From: Athripsodes cinereus
Lineage: Eukaryota > Arthropoda > Insecta > Trichoptera > Leptoceridae
Direction of reading: 5' to 3'
DNA length: 64,000 bases
Assembly: GCA_947579605.1 (NCBI GenBank)
Contig: OX388317.1
Coordinates: 24,261,384-24,325,383, forward strand
Shown: positions 11,301-23,300 of the stretch, one piece after another
How positions within the stretch are numbered: the first letter of the stretch is position 1
Layout: every line of letters starts with the position of its first letter
Position numbers and translations under genes: made by a program
The notes under the pieces: model-generated
Told to the model about the DNA's origin: nothing
The model's input: only the letters and a program-made list of their open reading frames with translations
Databases searched by the model: none

Positions 11301-13016
11301 TGATATGGGGGGGTGAGAGAGAGATGGTGAAAGAATGGTTTTGGTTGAGGATAAAATAAATAAAATATTATGCCAAAAATGCCAACGGCTGAGACTCTAC
11401 TGGGCTACTTACAGCTCTCCAGGAGTTAAAACAATAAAATGGTCTCGATTAAATTATACAGTGAGGCTATATAAATTAAGAGACGACAAGTTATGTGTAA
11501 ATGGACGAAAGTGTAAAAGGCAAATATGAATTTCAAATAAACATTTAATTAAAAATAAAAAAAAATCTTACCACTATTACAAACACATTAGTTTAACCAG
11601 CAACACAATACTACGCCTTACTCACTACCCCGTATTGTCTGTGCACACGTAATTATCCCAATATAAAAAAAAACACACTTGATTATTATTTCAATAAAAA
11701 TGGAAACGAAGCACTTTTAAAATAATTAAATTCCACTTTGCGATAATTGTAATGGATCCCACGATGAGAGCGCCTCTAGCATGAAAATGCTTAGAGGCAA
11801 CACAAGTTGAAGAAAGCGCCCCTTGGCGCAGTGCTGGGAGGGCGAAGTCCCACGTCCGAGGCTCCTGGAGGCAATTACCAGCCTACACAGGTGCGGAGTT
11901 GGTACATCATGGCTTCAGGAGGAGAATATCTCAACTCGACTGAAGTCCAATGACCAGAGACCGACTTGTCTCTCTGAAGGTCAGATGATCCGTTGGCAGG
12001 AGCGATCCTTATACCAAGGACAACTGATCACTACCACTCACTGATGATAACTGTTCACGACTGATGGCTGATGGAGACTAACTTTCTTTCAAGGACATCT
12101 CTCTACTGTAGTGGGGTAGGGGGTTGGTCATGTACTCCTACTATGATGTGATTCATCAACGTGCAGCGCCGTGATTGGCTAATGAAAATACAAGTACACG
12201 CCTTCCCGCAGGTACCATTGTATTACGAGTCCACCTGGGCTCTTGTCTGGATTCCAGGAATTATGTACATGATGAAATAAATATTTACAAATAAGTTTGA
12301 TATTGTTAAGCGTCCAATGCGCTGATTTATAATTATTAATTAATTCACATATGAATATTTAAAGCGTCTCTTGCACTGATATTAAATATAAGACATTTCT
12401 TGTGTCCATTATCACCATTATTATTATAGCGTCTTTTCGCACAGCACAAATAACACATCTTATATCTATTACATATGTCACAATACAACCCTTTAGGTAG
12501 ATAATGAAATATTCAAACTACGTATGTTACAATAAAATTAAAATTCATACCTAAAGAGTCGTTTACATAATTCAAAACATATCGGTATCGACACTCAATA
12601 GATCGAAGTGTAGGTATAAAAAATCCAACCAAGCCGACACTATGAAATAATAATAATACAAACGCATTCTATAATATTCATTTAATAATTTGATACACTA
12701 TGAATGCGCCTTAAGTTGATACGTAATGAATGCGCCTTAATCCTTTGTCGAATTATTCTTTTTATTACCCCTGTTGCTATGCAGGTACAAATTTAAATAA
12801 ACAATAATATTATGAATGTAGGTACATAGATTAGCAAACAATACATTATTAATGCAGGTACCTTTTTAAGTGCAGGCAATATTTTTAATGTCGGGATTTT
12901 CATATTTCTCATGAACTGCATTGTTTATTTCGGTATTTCAGTACCACTTTCTAAATAACAATTATAATTTTTAATGATAACTTTTCGGCACAATACCTAC
13001 TATACCGGGCATAACA
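11301..13016 (-). repeat. LTR (5' LTR in element orientation)
   Basis: Second copy of the 1716-bp repeat, TG...CA ends, followed by the ACTT target duplication at 13017-13020. This copy should drive transcription of the gag-like ORF. Confidence 0.88.
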
Positions 13017-13064
13017 ACTTTTAATAAATTCTATTAACTTTTAATAAATTCTTAATAAATTCTT

Positions 13065-13190
13065 AATGCTACCCTTCCTGATTTTTGAAATTTTATTGGC
13101 TCCGAGAGGACAGCTTATATGTTTTTTACATGGAATTAGTTCGGTGGCTACCCCACTTAAGTAAAATACCGTGATGGTATGAATGAATGA
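13065..13190 (+). repeat. Decayed family C repeat
   Basis: Contains recognisable words of the family (TTTTATTGGCTCCGAGAGGA, GGTGGCTACCCCACTTAAG, ACCGTGATGGTATGAATG). It lies immediately right of the LTR element, in a TTAATAAATTC-rich stretch. Confidence 0.4.
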
Positions 13191-13450
13191 ATGGTAATTA
13201 GAAAAACGTATTTTGTGAGTACCTTCTAATAAAAATCTACTGTAATTAAATATAGTAGTTCTGTGTTTATATCATAAATAATTATAGTATAGGAAAGTAA
13301 ATAAATTTAAAATGTGTGAAAAACGCCGAAACAATTTTCACTATGATAAATATGTTTTTAATTAATTAATAATTAAATATTTGTATCTACATCAAATTAT
13401 ATGTGTATCATATTTTCAAGGACGTCCGTGTGATAATGGGGTGTTCACAT

Positions 13451-13958
13451 TTGGCGAATATCGCCAGGCGAATTTCTTAATATATCGCTAGGCGAAAAAA
13501 CAAAATTCGCCGGACATCCATTGATCGTCACACCTGTTCACACAGTCCACCGATATAGAAACGATCTGTCAGATGCGCTTTGATTTTGACACTTTTCAAA
13601 ATGGCGGACGTCGAGATGGATATCGCGAAGTGTTTATTTTTAGTAGAAAATGTTATAGTAGAGGTTATAAGGCGCCTTTTAATTAAGGAAACAAACGCCA
13701 CAAACCAACAACAAAGATAACAGCTGTCACGAAGCGGAAAACATTAAAGAATTTATAGGTAATAAAGTTTTTACCATAGATACGAACGCAGCGCACATCT
13801 GCGCATGCGCAAATCGTTCAATCGGCCGAAAAGTTGGAAGGTGGTCAACTCGAGACGATATCGTTTCTACTGGTTTTTATCGTTTCAGACTAGCTGTCAT
13901 TTTGTTCACACGGTTCAAATGGCTGGCGATATTTTGGTGCCCTGGCGATATTCGCCAA
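13451..13958 (+). mobile_element. Terminal-inverted-repeat element, non-autonomous
   Basis: Perfect 18-bp inverted repeats TTGGCGAATATCGCCAGG at 13451-13468 and, reversed, at 13941-13958, with further GGCGAA sub-repeats near both ends. Between them is a short plus-strand reading frame beginning MADVEMDIAKCLF near 13602, closed by a stop after about 37 codons, perhaps the relic of a transposase start. True outer ends and target duplication are not clear. PIF/Harbinger-like is a guess from style only. Confidence 0.5.
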
Positions 13959-14004
13959 AATTCGCCAATTCGCATAAGAAAAATTGACGTGCGTGTAGGC
14001 GATG

Positions 14005-14090
14005 TTGTATGAATGTAGAGGAAGCGAAAGAATTATGTTAGGATAGATCTATATGACGTTCCGTTCTATCTGCCTACCTCACCTGGGTAT
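14005..14090 (+). repeat. LINE tail fragment (EEAKE type)
   Basis: Reads with stops as MNVEEAKELC then DRSI and RSVLSAYLTW. The same tail is better preserved on the minus strand at 58735-59081 (MTVEEAKEICKDRSNWRSV) and is cut short at 17203-17250. Confidence 0.45.
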
Positions 14091-14151
14091 AAATAGAACA
14101 ATATTTGTCTTTAAGACATAAATTTATTATTTTCCATAGTTTCCAGAGCAA

Positions 14152-14496
14152 TTAGTTTACGATCCTTATCCTCGACTGTAATACCATTACATTGCTAGGA
14201 TTGAATGAATGATCCTGTTGAACCCAATGGTCAGCCATTCCAGAAAAATCAGGTAATCCTCTAAACACTCTTCTGTCAAAATATTCTCTTTCCCGGATAT
14301 TTGAGGATTTAAAGAACTCCTCGAAGGTAATAACAATTAAAAACATACAAACTCTTTCTGAATCTACCGGTACCACTAAGCCAAAATTGACATTTCTGAC
14401 CCTACCACGTTGGAAGGAGATAGAACCGGCTGACGCGAACCCACACACATCCGCGAATACCCCAAAGCAGACAGCATTTGTAGTAATCAAAAACAC
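14152..14496 (-). CDS. Unrecognised ORF, 114 aa, possibly a gene remnant
   Basis: Starts MFLITTNAVCFGVFADVCGF, hydrophobic like a signal peptide, then RGRVRNVNFGLVVPVDSERV, later DRRVFRGLPDFSGMADHW, and ends at TAA. An AATAAA follows about 40 bp past the stop. In the same frame, an upstream ATG (near 14551) gives MAIVCMAIDAP and then a stop, so either the 5' end is broken or a splice junction is missed. No family is recognised. The amino-acid mix is unlike the surrounding AT-rich noise. Confidence 0.3.
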   Translation of the reverse strand: MFLITTNAVCFGVFADVCGFASAGSISFQRGRVRNVNFGLVVPVDSERVCMFLIVITFEEFFKSSNIREREYFDRRVFRGLPDFSGMADHWVQQDHSFNPSNVMVLQSRIRIVN

Positions 14497-14599
14497 TTCC
14501 CCAAACCAAACAAGTCAAGGAGCGTCGATAGCCATACATACGATAGCCATAATTATTCCTCTCTTGCATCCATCATCAAAAGACACTTCCAAAGGATAA

Positions 14600-15080
14600 G
14601 TTCAGCATATTTATTTATTTATAATAATACATACGGCTTACGCCTTTAATACATAGTTACAAACAATAATTGCACAACACCACCATCGTATCAAATTAAA
14701 ACTCAAAACAAAAATAAAATATACTGCATCACTTCAAATTATAAAAATAAAAATAAAAAACACATTGTGTCACATAAACCATAGAATAAAATTACAACAT
14801 ATCAACAGCATCATGTCAAATCTTAAAAAAAAAAACAAACTGTATCATATCCAACCATAAAATAAAGTTACAATACACTGCATCACATCGAATTTTAAAA
14901 TAAAAATAAAACACACTGTCATGTCAAATTATAGAATAAAATTACAGCACATTCATCATGTCAAATCATAAAATAAAAATAAAACATATTGAATCATATC
15001 AAACCATAAAACAAAATTACAGCACACCACACAAAATTACAAATTAAAAAACCAAACGCACCGTATCATATCAAATGAGG
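14600..15080. repeat. Degenerate AT-rich tandem repeat
   Basis: Loose repetition of about 40-60 bp built from CATATCAAA, CATAAAATAAA and ACAGCACA-like words. A related opening (TTTATTTATA ... GGCTTA ... GCCTTTAATA) is also seen near 42120-42180, suggesting an interspersed family. Non-coding. Confidence 0.45.
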
Positions 15081-15661
15081 CTTATCTAAGATCTCTATGG
15101 TGTTCTTTCATTCTTGTGCACTAAGATCTGCCAGTTTGACCTATTTATCTGGCATTGCAATCATTCCACCATATGCAATACAGAAAACTTCCGCTGACCT
15201 CTTTTGCCTTTAAATAAAAGGTTTGTCATCTGCACGCTGTGCCCAAATCCAGTTAAACAACAAAAATAAATATATAATTATATATTCTAAACATTTGTAG
15301 TGACTGGTCAAACCAGCAACCGATAAAGCATTGAACTTAATTGTTCCGGCGCAATTTAGACAGGAGATCACAATCCATTTGAATTCTGAAATATGAGATG
15401 CCAATAATTGGTTGTTTCTATGGTTTGCATAAATTGTTTCTCGATTGGTGGACATTACATCTTGACAATGAAAATGGTGAAATTGGTAAATGGTGTCAAT
15501 GGACACAGAAAATAATCACTAGAGACAATTCGTAGGCGTTGGGACGCCTTTCTCACTTTTTCCGATTAAATTTTGCACAATGTTACATTGTGTAAACATG
15601 GTTCTCCAATCGAGATTGGTTTTATTAAATAATAGTTTTTATTAATTTTTATACAAAAGCT
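15081..15661. other. Spacer downstream of GR-C
   Basis: Holds a 98-codon minus-strand open stretch (15210-15506) without a recognisable family. It is probably chance or an old repeat. Nothing else supported. Confidence 0.35.
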
Positions 15662-18600
15662 TTATTCAAATTGTTTTAGTATAGACATATACATTGTCAT
15701 GACACCCATCAGATAGAATGCAAAACTGTAGCCAAACTTAAAGAGGTTCAAGGCAGTGATGGATTGATTGTTGTTGGACAGAAGTTTCTGGAGATTTCTT
15801 ATTTGTGCCAGGTTCTTGGATGAAGTAACTGAATCTTTATTTCCTGAAAATGTGTAAATTCAAATATTTTAGTAGTGATCCTCTTATGTTAAAGTACATA
15901 TAAAGGCAAATATCGTGAATGAACAGTACTATGGTATATAAATAAATTACTCTGCAAAAATCCATTGGTTACTTCTAATTTACATATATTTTTTAAAATT
16001 TATTTACAGATATTTACGGCCTAAACATTTTACATGTAAAACCTCTGTAAACATACAATACATGTATACAAAGGAATGTTTTTTTTTCCAAAAAGACACA
16101 AAAAAATCACACTAATAAAAAACAAGAGTTGAACAAGAATTGTAACATTAATCAGGTATACAATTATAAAATCTAATATATATAAAATTATCGTCTCACG
16201 GTGTTTATTATCATACCCCTCCGAAACGGCTGGACCGATTTTAATGAAATTTTGTGTGCTCACCGGGTAGGTCTGAGAATCAACCAACATATATTTGTCA
16301 TACCCCTAAAAGTTGAGGGTGGTTTTTTTGGTATTTTTTTTTTAAAATAATTTTATGGTAAGGCATTAAAAAATACATACAGCCTTAAATTTTCACCCTT
16401 CTACCATCAACCCCTATTTTTTAATAGCGATTAGTAATATAGAAATAATGTATATGGAAAAACAACGTTTGCCGGGTCAGATAGTAAAATATAAAGTTGT
16501 TTGGACAAGCTATTGATAAAAGAAATAAAAGTGGTATTAAAAATATCAAATATTAGTTAAAATTAATAGTTAATATAAAAATTGATATAATAAATGACAA
16601 ATATTAGAGATCAGTTCAAATTAATTTAGGTCAAATGATTAAAAGAGCAATTGAATAACATATAAAATAATTCAGAATTAGTTACATGAACACACTAGTT
16701 AGTTACACACATTAGTTACTTCAACACACAATTTTTGAAGATTCCATAGATATAATGTTATTTTACCTTTAATATGTCCGTCCGATAGTATTTTACCTTT
16801 AATATGCCCATCCGATAGTATTTTACCTTTAATATGTCCATCCGATAGTATTTTACCTTTAATATGTCCATTCGATAATATTTTACCGTTTGTATGTCCA
16901 TCCGATAGTATAATATTTTACCTTTAATATGTCCATCCGATAGTATTTTACAGCAAATCAGTTGAGATTTGTTAACATGGTAGTTTAGAATTTCCGAGAC
17001 TGAAGGCAATAAAAATATCCAACCCAAATCATGCCAGAACCAAATTGTGTACATTATGTTCATCCGAAAATTCTAAAAATAATATTCATAATTTCCTTAG
17101 TACACCAAATAATTTTCAATTCAATCAAATGCAGTTGTTTGGACTTGCAGATCAAATGGATGACAAAGACAAAGAAAGTGTTTTTGATTGAATGTTTAAG
17201 ACCCCTAATGAATGCGGAGGAAGCGAAAGAAACGTGTAATGACAAACAGTAATAAAGAATATGTCTGTAAGATAGTATATAAGATTAAAGAGAAAATAAA
17301 AATTCTTATGTCCCCCTTACCAGTTCTAAGAAATCTACATAGGCTGATAAGAGCCTCAGAGAGAGAGAGAGTGGAGTTCAAATTGTGTCACTCACACGGT
17401 TTACAAGACCTTAAATGGCACCGCACCCATGTACTATGCCTCTCTGAACTCAGCAGGGTTACTTATGAGACGATCTTAATTTTGTCTTTATCTTATACTT
17501 TACGATGCGCGAAGTGATTATAGTAAAAAATATGTGCATGCCAATCTTGCAGTAGCTGAGAAAAGTCGTTTTAATCTTTTGGGAATACTGTCAAATTTTG
17601 ATTAAAATAGAATTAGTATTATCCTTCTTACCGCGAATTCAGTTGTATTCAATGTTGAAGTAAAATATAAAAGCAAATTCCAAGATCGAAGAAATATCTA
17701 AAACAAACAAGGAACATAATGATTAATTAAAAAACTCCTTAATCTTAGTCGTGAGATTAATGGTTTTATCCATCAAGTTCCATTAATATGTTTTATTTTA
17801 TTTAAAAAAATAATTTATATAAAAAAAACTACTCAGAAAATATAATATTACATTAAATACATTCTGACTTCTCTTCAATAACACGACGGAATCATGCAAT
17901 ATGATGGAATAGCCTCCAGAGATAACACGGTAAAGTCATGCATATGATGAAATAGCATCCAGAGAAAACGTGACGGAATCATGCAATATGATGAAAAAGC
18001 CTCTAGAAATAGCACGACGGAATCATGCAATATATGATAAAATAGCCTCCAGAGATAACACGGCAAAGTCATGCATATGATGAAATAGCATCCAGAGAAA
18101 ACGTGACGGAATCATGCAATATGATGAAAAAGCCTCTAGAAATAGCACGACGGAATCATGCAATATATGATAATTATAGCCTCCATCAATAACATGGAGG
18201 AATCATGCAATATGATGAAAAAGCCTTCAAAGATAACACGACGGAATCATGCAATATGATGAAATAACGCAAGAGCAGTAAACAAAAATACGATGCGTGT
18301 GATGTTTTCATATACTATCTAATCATTCAATCGCTCTTCAACACTCCTTTCGGGAAGACAGGTCAGATTATGGAACCATCACAAAATTATTATATTTTAA
18401 TTTTAATACAGAAAAAATGTGTTTAGTAGAGTAGGAATCAAATTGAAATAAATCTTACCAATAAATTAAATGCTGAGTTAATAAGTTTGATATTCTTCAA
18501 TAATCTCTCATAGGACTCTATGACATTACTCAATGGAAACACATCACACAGTGAAGTGTATTCTGGTTCTAACAATAGAGATGTCTTGTCTTGTATCAAG

Positions 18601-19304
18601 TTTATGAAGACATTCACATTCGGGAGATCCAATTTAAAGACTCTGATTAAACAGATATTTAATAATGCAATATACGATGTATTTAAGTATGTTATTACAA
18701 TAAATTTAAAAGCTAATGTATCCATAACCAAAGTGCACATTAAGTCGTATAGAAATGTAGAAAAAATACAATTCAGTAAAACATACTCAAGGATTGATGT
18801 AAAAAAAGGGTATATAAAAATAAAATAATAACAAATTTTGATTTTATTTACAGTTTTCTGCGAATGAACGACATTTGGAATTATTTTGTGAATACTGAGC
18901 ACGTTTTTTACAATACTCCAAATTGTTTTGATTTTTTTGAACATTATCATAAACCATGATACAAATGTAGTTATGATTTCGATAAAATTTAAAAAATTAT
19001 TCGATAAAACATAAACCAATGGCATGTTTCTATTACTGTAAAGATTTTGCACATCATATTTAATTGTACAACAGAGAAAAATAGTGATTAAACACATCAT
19101 AAATATATTTGATTTTATAAAATAAGGATTATTAATTTTTATCGAATGATTGGGAAAAGTTCGTACACCGAATATTGAGAATCCATTTTTAAAAGGGTCG
19201 ATAAGATTTATTATCATCCTTGTAGTATTTTCGTCAACATCCATATCGATAATGATTTTTTTCTGCGGCTTTGTCTTATACTTTTGAAATTTATTACGAT
19301 ACAT
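15662..19304 (-). CDS. GR-C: gustatory receptor-like gene, 414 aa, with a multiplied splice donor
   Basis: Exons (minus): 18459..19304, 17632..17697, 16922..17072, 15662..15843, giving 1245 nt. Phases 0, 0, 1. Exon 1 begins MYRNKFQKYK; a second ATG at 19244 (MDVDENTT) would give a length closer to GR-B and may be the real start. The loop block is conserved (FINLIQDKTSLLLE, VIESYERLLKNIK). Exon 2 reads IFLRSWNLLLYF, exon 3 IWFWHDLGWIFLLPSVSE, and exon 4 ends GVMTMYMSILKQFE. The end of exon 3 plus its donor is tandemly repeated (16767-16951), so six GTAAAA donors lie in a row. Only the first gives the 151-nt exon of the paralogs in frame with exon 4. Intron 1 holds a minisatellite, intron 3 a Helitron. 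Confidence 0.8.
16172..16484 (+). mobile_element. Short non-autonomous Helitron
   Basis: Starts TCTAATATATATAAAATTAT, has the typical CGGCTGGACCGATTTTAATG segment near the 5' end and finishes GCCGGGTCAGATAGT, a worn form of the …GGGTCAGCTAG end kept at 58411-58421. No inverted termini and no target duplication, as expected for Helitrons. It lies in GR-C intron 3. Confidence 0.65.
16767..16951 (-). repeat. Splice-donor minisatellite at the exon 3/intron 3 border of GR-C
   Basis: Six units, five of 30 bp and one of 35 bp. The first (16922-16951) is the end of exon 3 itself; the others follow in the intron. Each copy ends AAAG or AACG followed by GTAAAA, so each recreates a donor site. Last exon bases for the candidates would be 16922, 16887, 16857, 16827, 16797 and 16767. 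The minus strand stays open through all copies (YYRMDILKVK-like decapeptides). Confidence 0.85.
17882..18265. repeat. Minisatellite, about 42-44 bp period, in GR-C intron 1
   Basis: About nine units around GGAATCATGCAATATGATGA, GCCTCCAGAGATAACACG and variants. A higher-order repeat of three units (about 134 bp) occurs twice (near 17912 and 18046). Similar motifs occur in GR-D intron 2 (23000-23225). Confidence 0.75.
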
Positions 19305-20358
19305 TGTTGAATTTCTTCCTTGGTAAATGTTTTACAGATAATGTCCACTCGTACAAACGATACTAGACCTAAACAAATTGTATCATTTATATCAATTTCA
19401 GAAATGCCAAAATATATAATTGAATATAAGCAGCTATATTTTGGTCACATAATTAATAATGTCAGGTAATTGTTTTTAATTTATTAAATTTATAATGCCT
19501 GACGTCCCAACCCTTTTGACTACTCCAAATAATTGTGTTGTTATAAATTATTAAGTGTGATCATGTACTGGATATACTTTTAGAAAAATTAAATAAAAAC
19601 AATGTAACGATCGCTATCAAGACACCCCCTACAATAATTATGATTGACAATATTGATTGATGTGCTAAAGGAAACATTTTTTCTGCATTATTAAAAGTAC
19701 CCCAAAGATGTCTTGTTTTTTTTTTCATTTTTTACATTTTTTACATTTCAACTGGATACACTAAATTTATTTAAAAAAAAATGTTAATTTTAGTAATGTA
19801 TTTGATGGTTGAATTTTTTTTAATGAAATAAAAGGCTTAAGCCGTTTATTATTGATTAAACAAGTAAATAAATATTGTGCTACACCTATTTACTTACCTT
19901 CGGTGATTGGTGTGAACCTTTCACTTCAATAAGTTGTGGGAGACATTATCTTGTAATTTGCCGAAATCAGGTTTTCTGGATCACCGCCCTTATCCCTTAT
20001 CAGTAGGGATATTAGTAGGTATGTGGCTATCGCCCTGAATGGCATCGCATTTAGAATGTGCTCTCTATGCTTAAATATTCCCATTTTGGAGACTTATTGA
20101 AATTTATCAAAAAACCTTTGTCTTTTTTCGAGTTGTTTCATTTCTTATTCTGCTTTTTACATAACACAATTAAACCACTTATATTTAAAAGTATTTTAAC
20201 AAATATCTGGCTAGTTTCATGCACGTTTATCAAATAAAATTATCAAAGAAGAATTTAACACTTATTCGAGTAAATTCAGATATAAATAAAAAAAATATGA
20301 ATTTAAAGGAAATGTGAAGGAAAAACCGAATAATAACAAGATTTTTATAGATTATTTT
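19305..20358. other. Intergenic stretch between GR-C and GR-D
   Basis: AT-rich, no protein-like ORF. A more mixed-composition piece near 19895-20060 may be an old repeat. The part next to 20340 resembles the sequence downstream of GR-E (near 26960-27070), so the GR-D/GR-E duplication reached past the stop codon. Confidence 0.5.
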
Positions 20359-23300
20359 TTATTCAAACTGTTTTAATATCGACATATAAACTGTCATGAT
20401 ACCTAAAAGATAGAAAACAAAACTGTAGCCAAATTTGTAAAGATTCAGAGCTGTTATAGAGTATTTGTTTACACGCAGGAGTTGCCGGAGACGTTTTAGT
20501 TGTAACAAAGTATTGACTGACGTAGTAGCAGAGCCTTCATATCCTGAAAATAAATTTATATATATTATCACTTGCATCCTTGATTATTCAAGAAGATTTT
20601 ACTTTCATATTTCATACATACATATATATATGAACGAACTCAAATATTAATGTGTGGATTACCATAATATCTTGTCAACATAATTTTACTGCATATAACT
20701 TTTCCTCTGTTGATTTGATGATGAAGTATCTCTGAGACTGAAGGCAACAGAAATATGCAGATGATGTCGTGAGAGAACCAAATGAGTAGTGTAATCATCA
20801 TTTTGTTATCCTGTAAGAGATAAATACATTTCTGAACACACGTTTATTTTTATAAATGTGTACACTGAGAAAAATACTAACGAAATTTCACAACGAATCA
20901 TTGGTACGTACTATCAAATTAGGACCAGAGATCGTAACAACGATTCATTAGTACAGATCTATTGACTTCGCAACCAATTCATTGGTACATTTACCAACAA
21001 CTTCTTCACAGTGACGTCATCAACTTGAAGTTGGCTGCATAACGAATCGTTGGTAAGAATCAATTGATTTACTTGCCATACTTACGTAGGTACCTACCTA
21101 TACATAACCTCAAAATGTAGCTGTCAAAAGTCCAATAATATTAATCGCGTTTAGTTGTAAAATGTGATCTATTTTTCTAATAACCGTATAATTATTTGAA
21201 ACCTACCAACAAAAATAATATTATTAGAATAATTATTCACATTTTACAAATAAACATTGTGATTAATATAAGTAGAAAAAGTAGGTAGGAAATTAAAATA
21301 AAAAAAATCTTTTAAGTAGTTACTTGCGTAAAATAATAGTTTATTAAAAATTACAAAGGAAAAAAAATAAAAATAAAGACAGTTAATAAAGACACACATT
21401 AAAACATACATAAAAATATACACCATATTATAGGAAACCAAATAAAACAGCCATAGACATACTATACTTGTAGTGCAGTACATTTTTTTGGAATATTCCT
21501 GTTCCAACACAACAATAATAATATTGTGCTGTCTCACTCCATATCGTTTAGATGATAGTGGTATCTGTCTCAGCTCTGTTACATCTTGTTCATTCAATAT
21601 CAATGTCCATTTTATTTTCTGTGGGAAAACATAAGGAATATATTAAGTTTAGGTCAATGCATCAAAACTTCAATAATTTAGAATTATTTTAATGTAGCAT
21701 TATATCTGGGAATAACAATGCGGTGTAATATTGTGGTTTTATTAAGCACAACATTATTTATACACTGATTTGTAGGTTAGGTTAGTTATGTAGTCTGGTG
21801 TTTTTTGTGCAAAAGCACATTTATTGGCAATCATTTCATTAACATAACATTTCTTGAGTGAAAACTATGTATATAATTACGAGAATATAAGTAGAAATAA
21901 ATAAATATTGCACATTAAATTAAAACAATATGACAAACAACAAATAAGTGATGGTAGGTACTTACTACTGAATAATTCTATTTTATCCTCAAATCCCCAG
22001 GACTTTAACAACTCAAAAAGATACATAGCTTTGTTTCACTAGCATAACACACTAACTTCATGGTCAGGGGAATAATAAATTCACACTTTCTCAATAACAA
22101 AAGATTAGAAATCGTTGCAACGCAATATTTTCGATCGAACACCTTTTGTATTTGTTGTTTGTATAGGTACATAACTACATACCGAAAAATGACAGAAAAA
22201 ACGGAAACGAAGTAACAGCGTAAGTAAACGGACGTGCCAACGCGTTTTTTACTTTATTGTCTTATATGATAAGATCACTTTTTAAATAAACAGAGTACTA
22301 CTCTTTAAATCCACTAGCGCCATACGGATGTTTAGTTAACTAAAAATTGGTAAAGGAGCCAAATAATTTCATAATCTATAAGTACACACAAATATGTTGG
22401 TAAGCGCCGAGAAATATACTGTTACGCATAATTGAATCATTGTTTGCGTCTTATTATATCAATAGTAAGGCGAGCAAAATAATTTATTGTTATAGATCAA
22501 TTGAATTTGGAGATGTACCTTTTCTCAGTGTAGTTTGCTATCGAAATCGTAAAAAACCCAATTTTTTTTTAACAAGTAGGTACCTTTACAAAAATATTCT
22601 TTGTATTGAGTTCAATAAAACTGCATTCTCTAAAGCAATTAAATCTTATAGAATTTATGTGAAATTTGGTATTGAAAACAACCAAAATTAGGTTGGATTA
22701 TGACCTCAATTGACATTTTCCTTAAACTAGATTTGTCCTCTACGATTTCAAGCTAATATATATTTTTTTAATATATAATACTAAACAAAAATTTACGTAG
22801 TATTTCTAAGCCGATTGCAAGTTTGTAAATGACAATTATGTTTATTTTTCTAGAAAAACAAGTACAACATCTTCATACTCTCAAGATAACAATTGTTATT
22901 TAAGAAACTTCACTGATAATTGTAGGACTAGCTAAAGAAGCTATAAGATAATAACTATGCAATCAGCATCCGCAGCAGCTTCACTGGGCAACGACTGTGT
23001 TGAGGTGAGCTGTTAGAGGCAATACAAGGAATCACACAATATGATGAAATGAAGTGTCCAGAGAGAATACAAAGGAACCATGTACCTAATAATTTGACAC
23101 AATTTCTAGAAACAACACAAAAGAATCACGCGATATAAATCAGTTTCTAGAGACAACACAAAAGAATCACGCGACATGAATCAGTTTCTAGATACGACAC
23201 AAGGAATCACACTATATTATGAAATGACTTTTCCTTTGCGCCCTTTTTACATATACCCACGTTTTTTTTTAATAGATAGTTATCATAAAAACTTTTTAAC

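Larger units (their letters stand above)
7283..13016 (-). mobile_element. Short, recent LTR retrotransposon carrying only a gag-like ORF
   Basis: Two direct repeats of 1716 bp with TG...CA ends flank a 2302-bp interior, and ACTT is duplicated at 7279-7282 and 13017-13020. I see no difference between the two LTRs. The interior carries one long minus-strand ORF (10025-11098) and a primer-binding-site candidate next to the right LTR, so the element is transcribed leftward. No protease, reverse transcriptase, RNase H or integrase is present. It must therefore be mobilised by a partner element. Identical LTRs mean very recent insertion. Confidence 0.88.

Noticed and set aside
16758..17063. ORF continuing GR-C exon 3 into YYRMDILKVK decapeptide repeats
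   Set aside because: The repeats lie beyond the donor that gives the conserved 151-nt exon. Treated as intron minisatellite unless cDNA shows otherwise.
17882..18265. CRISPR-like regular repeats
   Set aside because: Eukaryotic minisatellite: units abut with no unique spacers and no cas genes; the setting is an insect intron.
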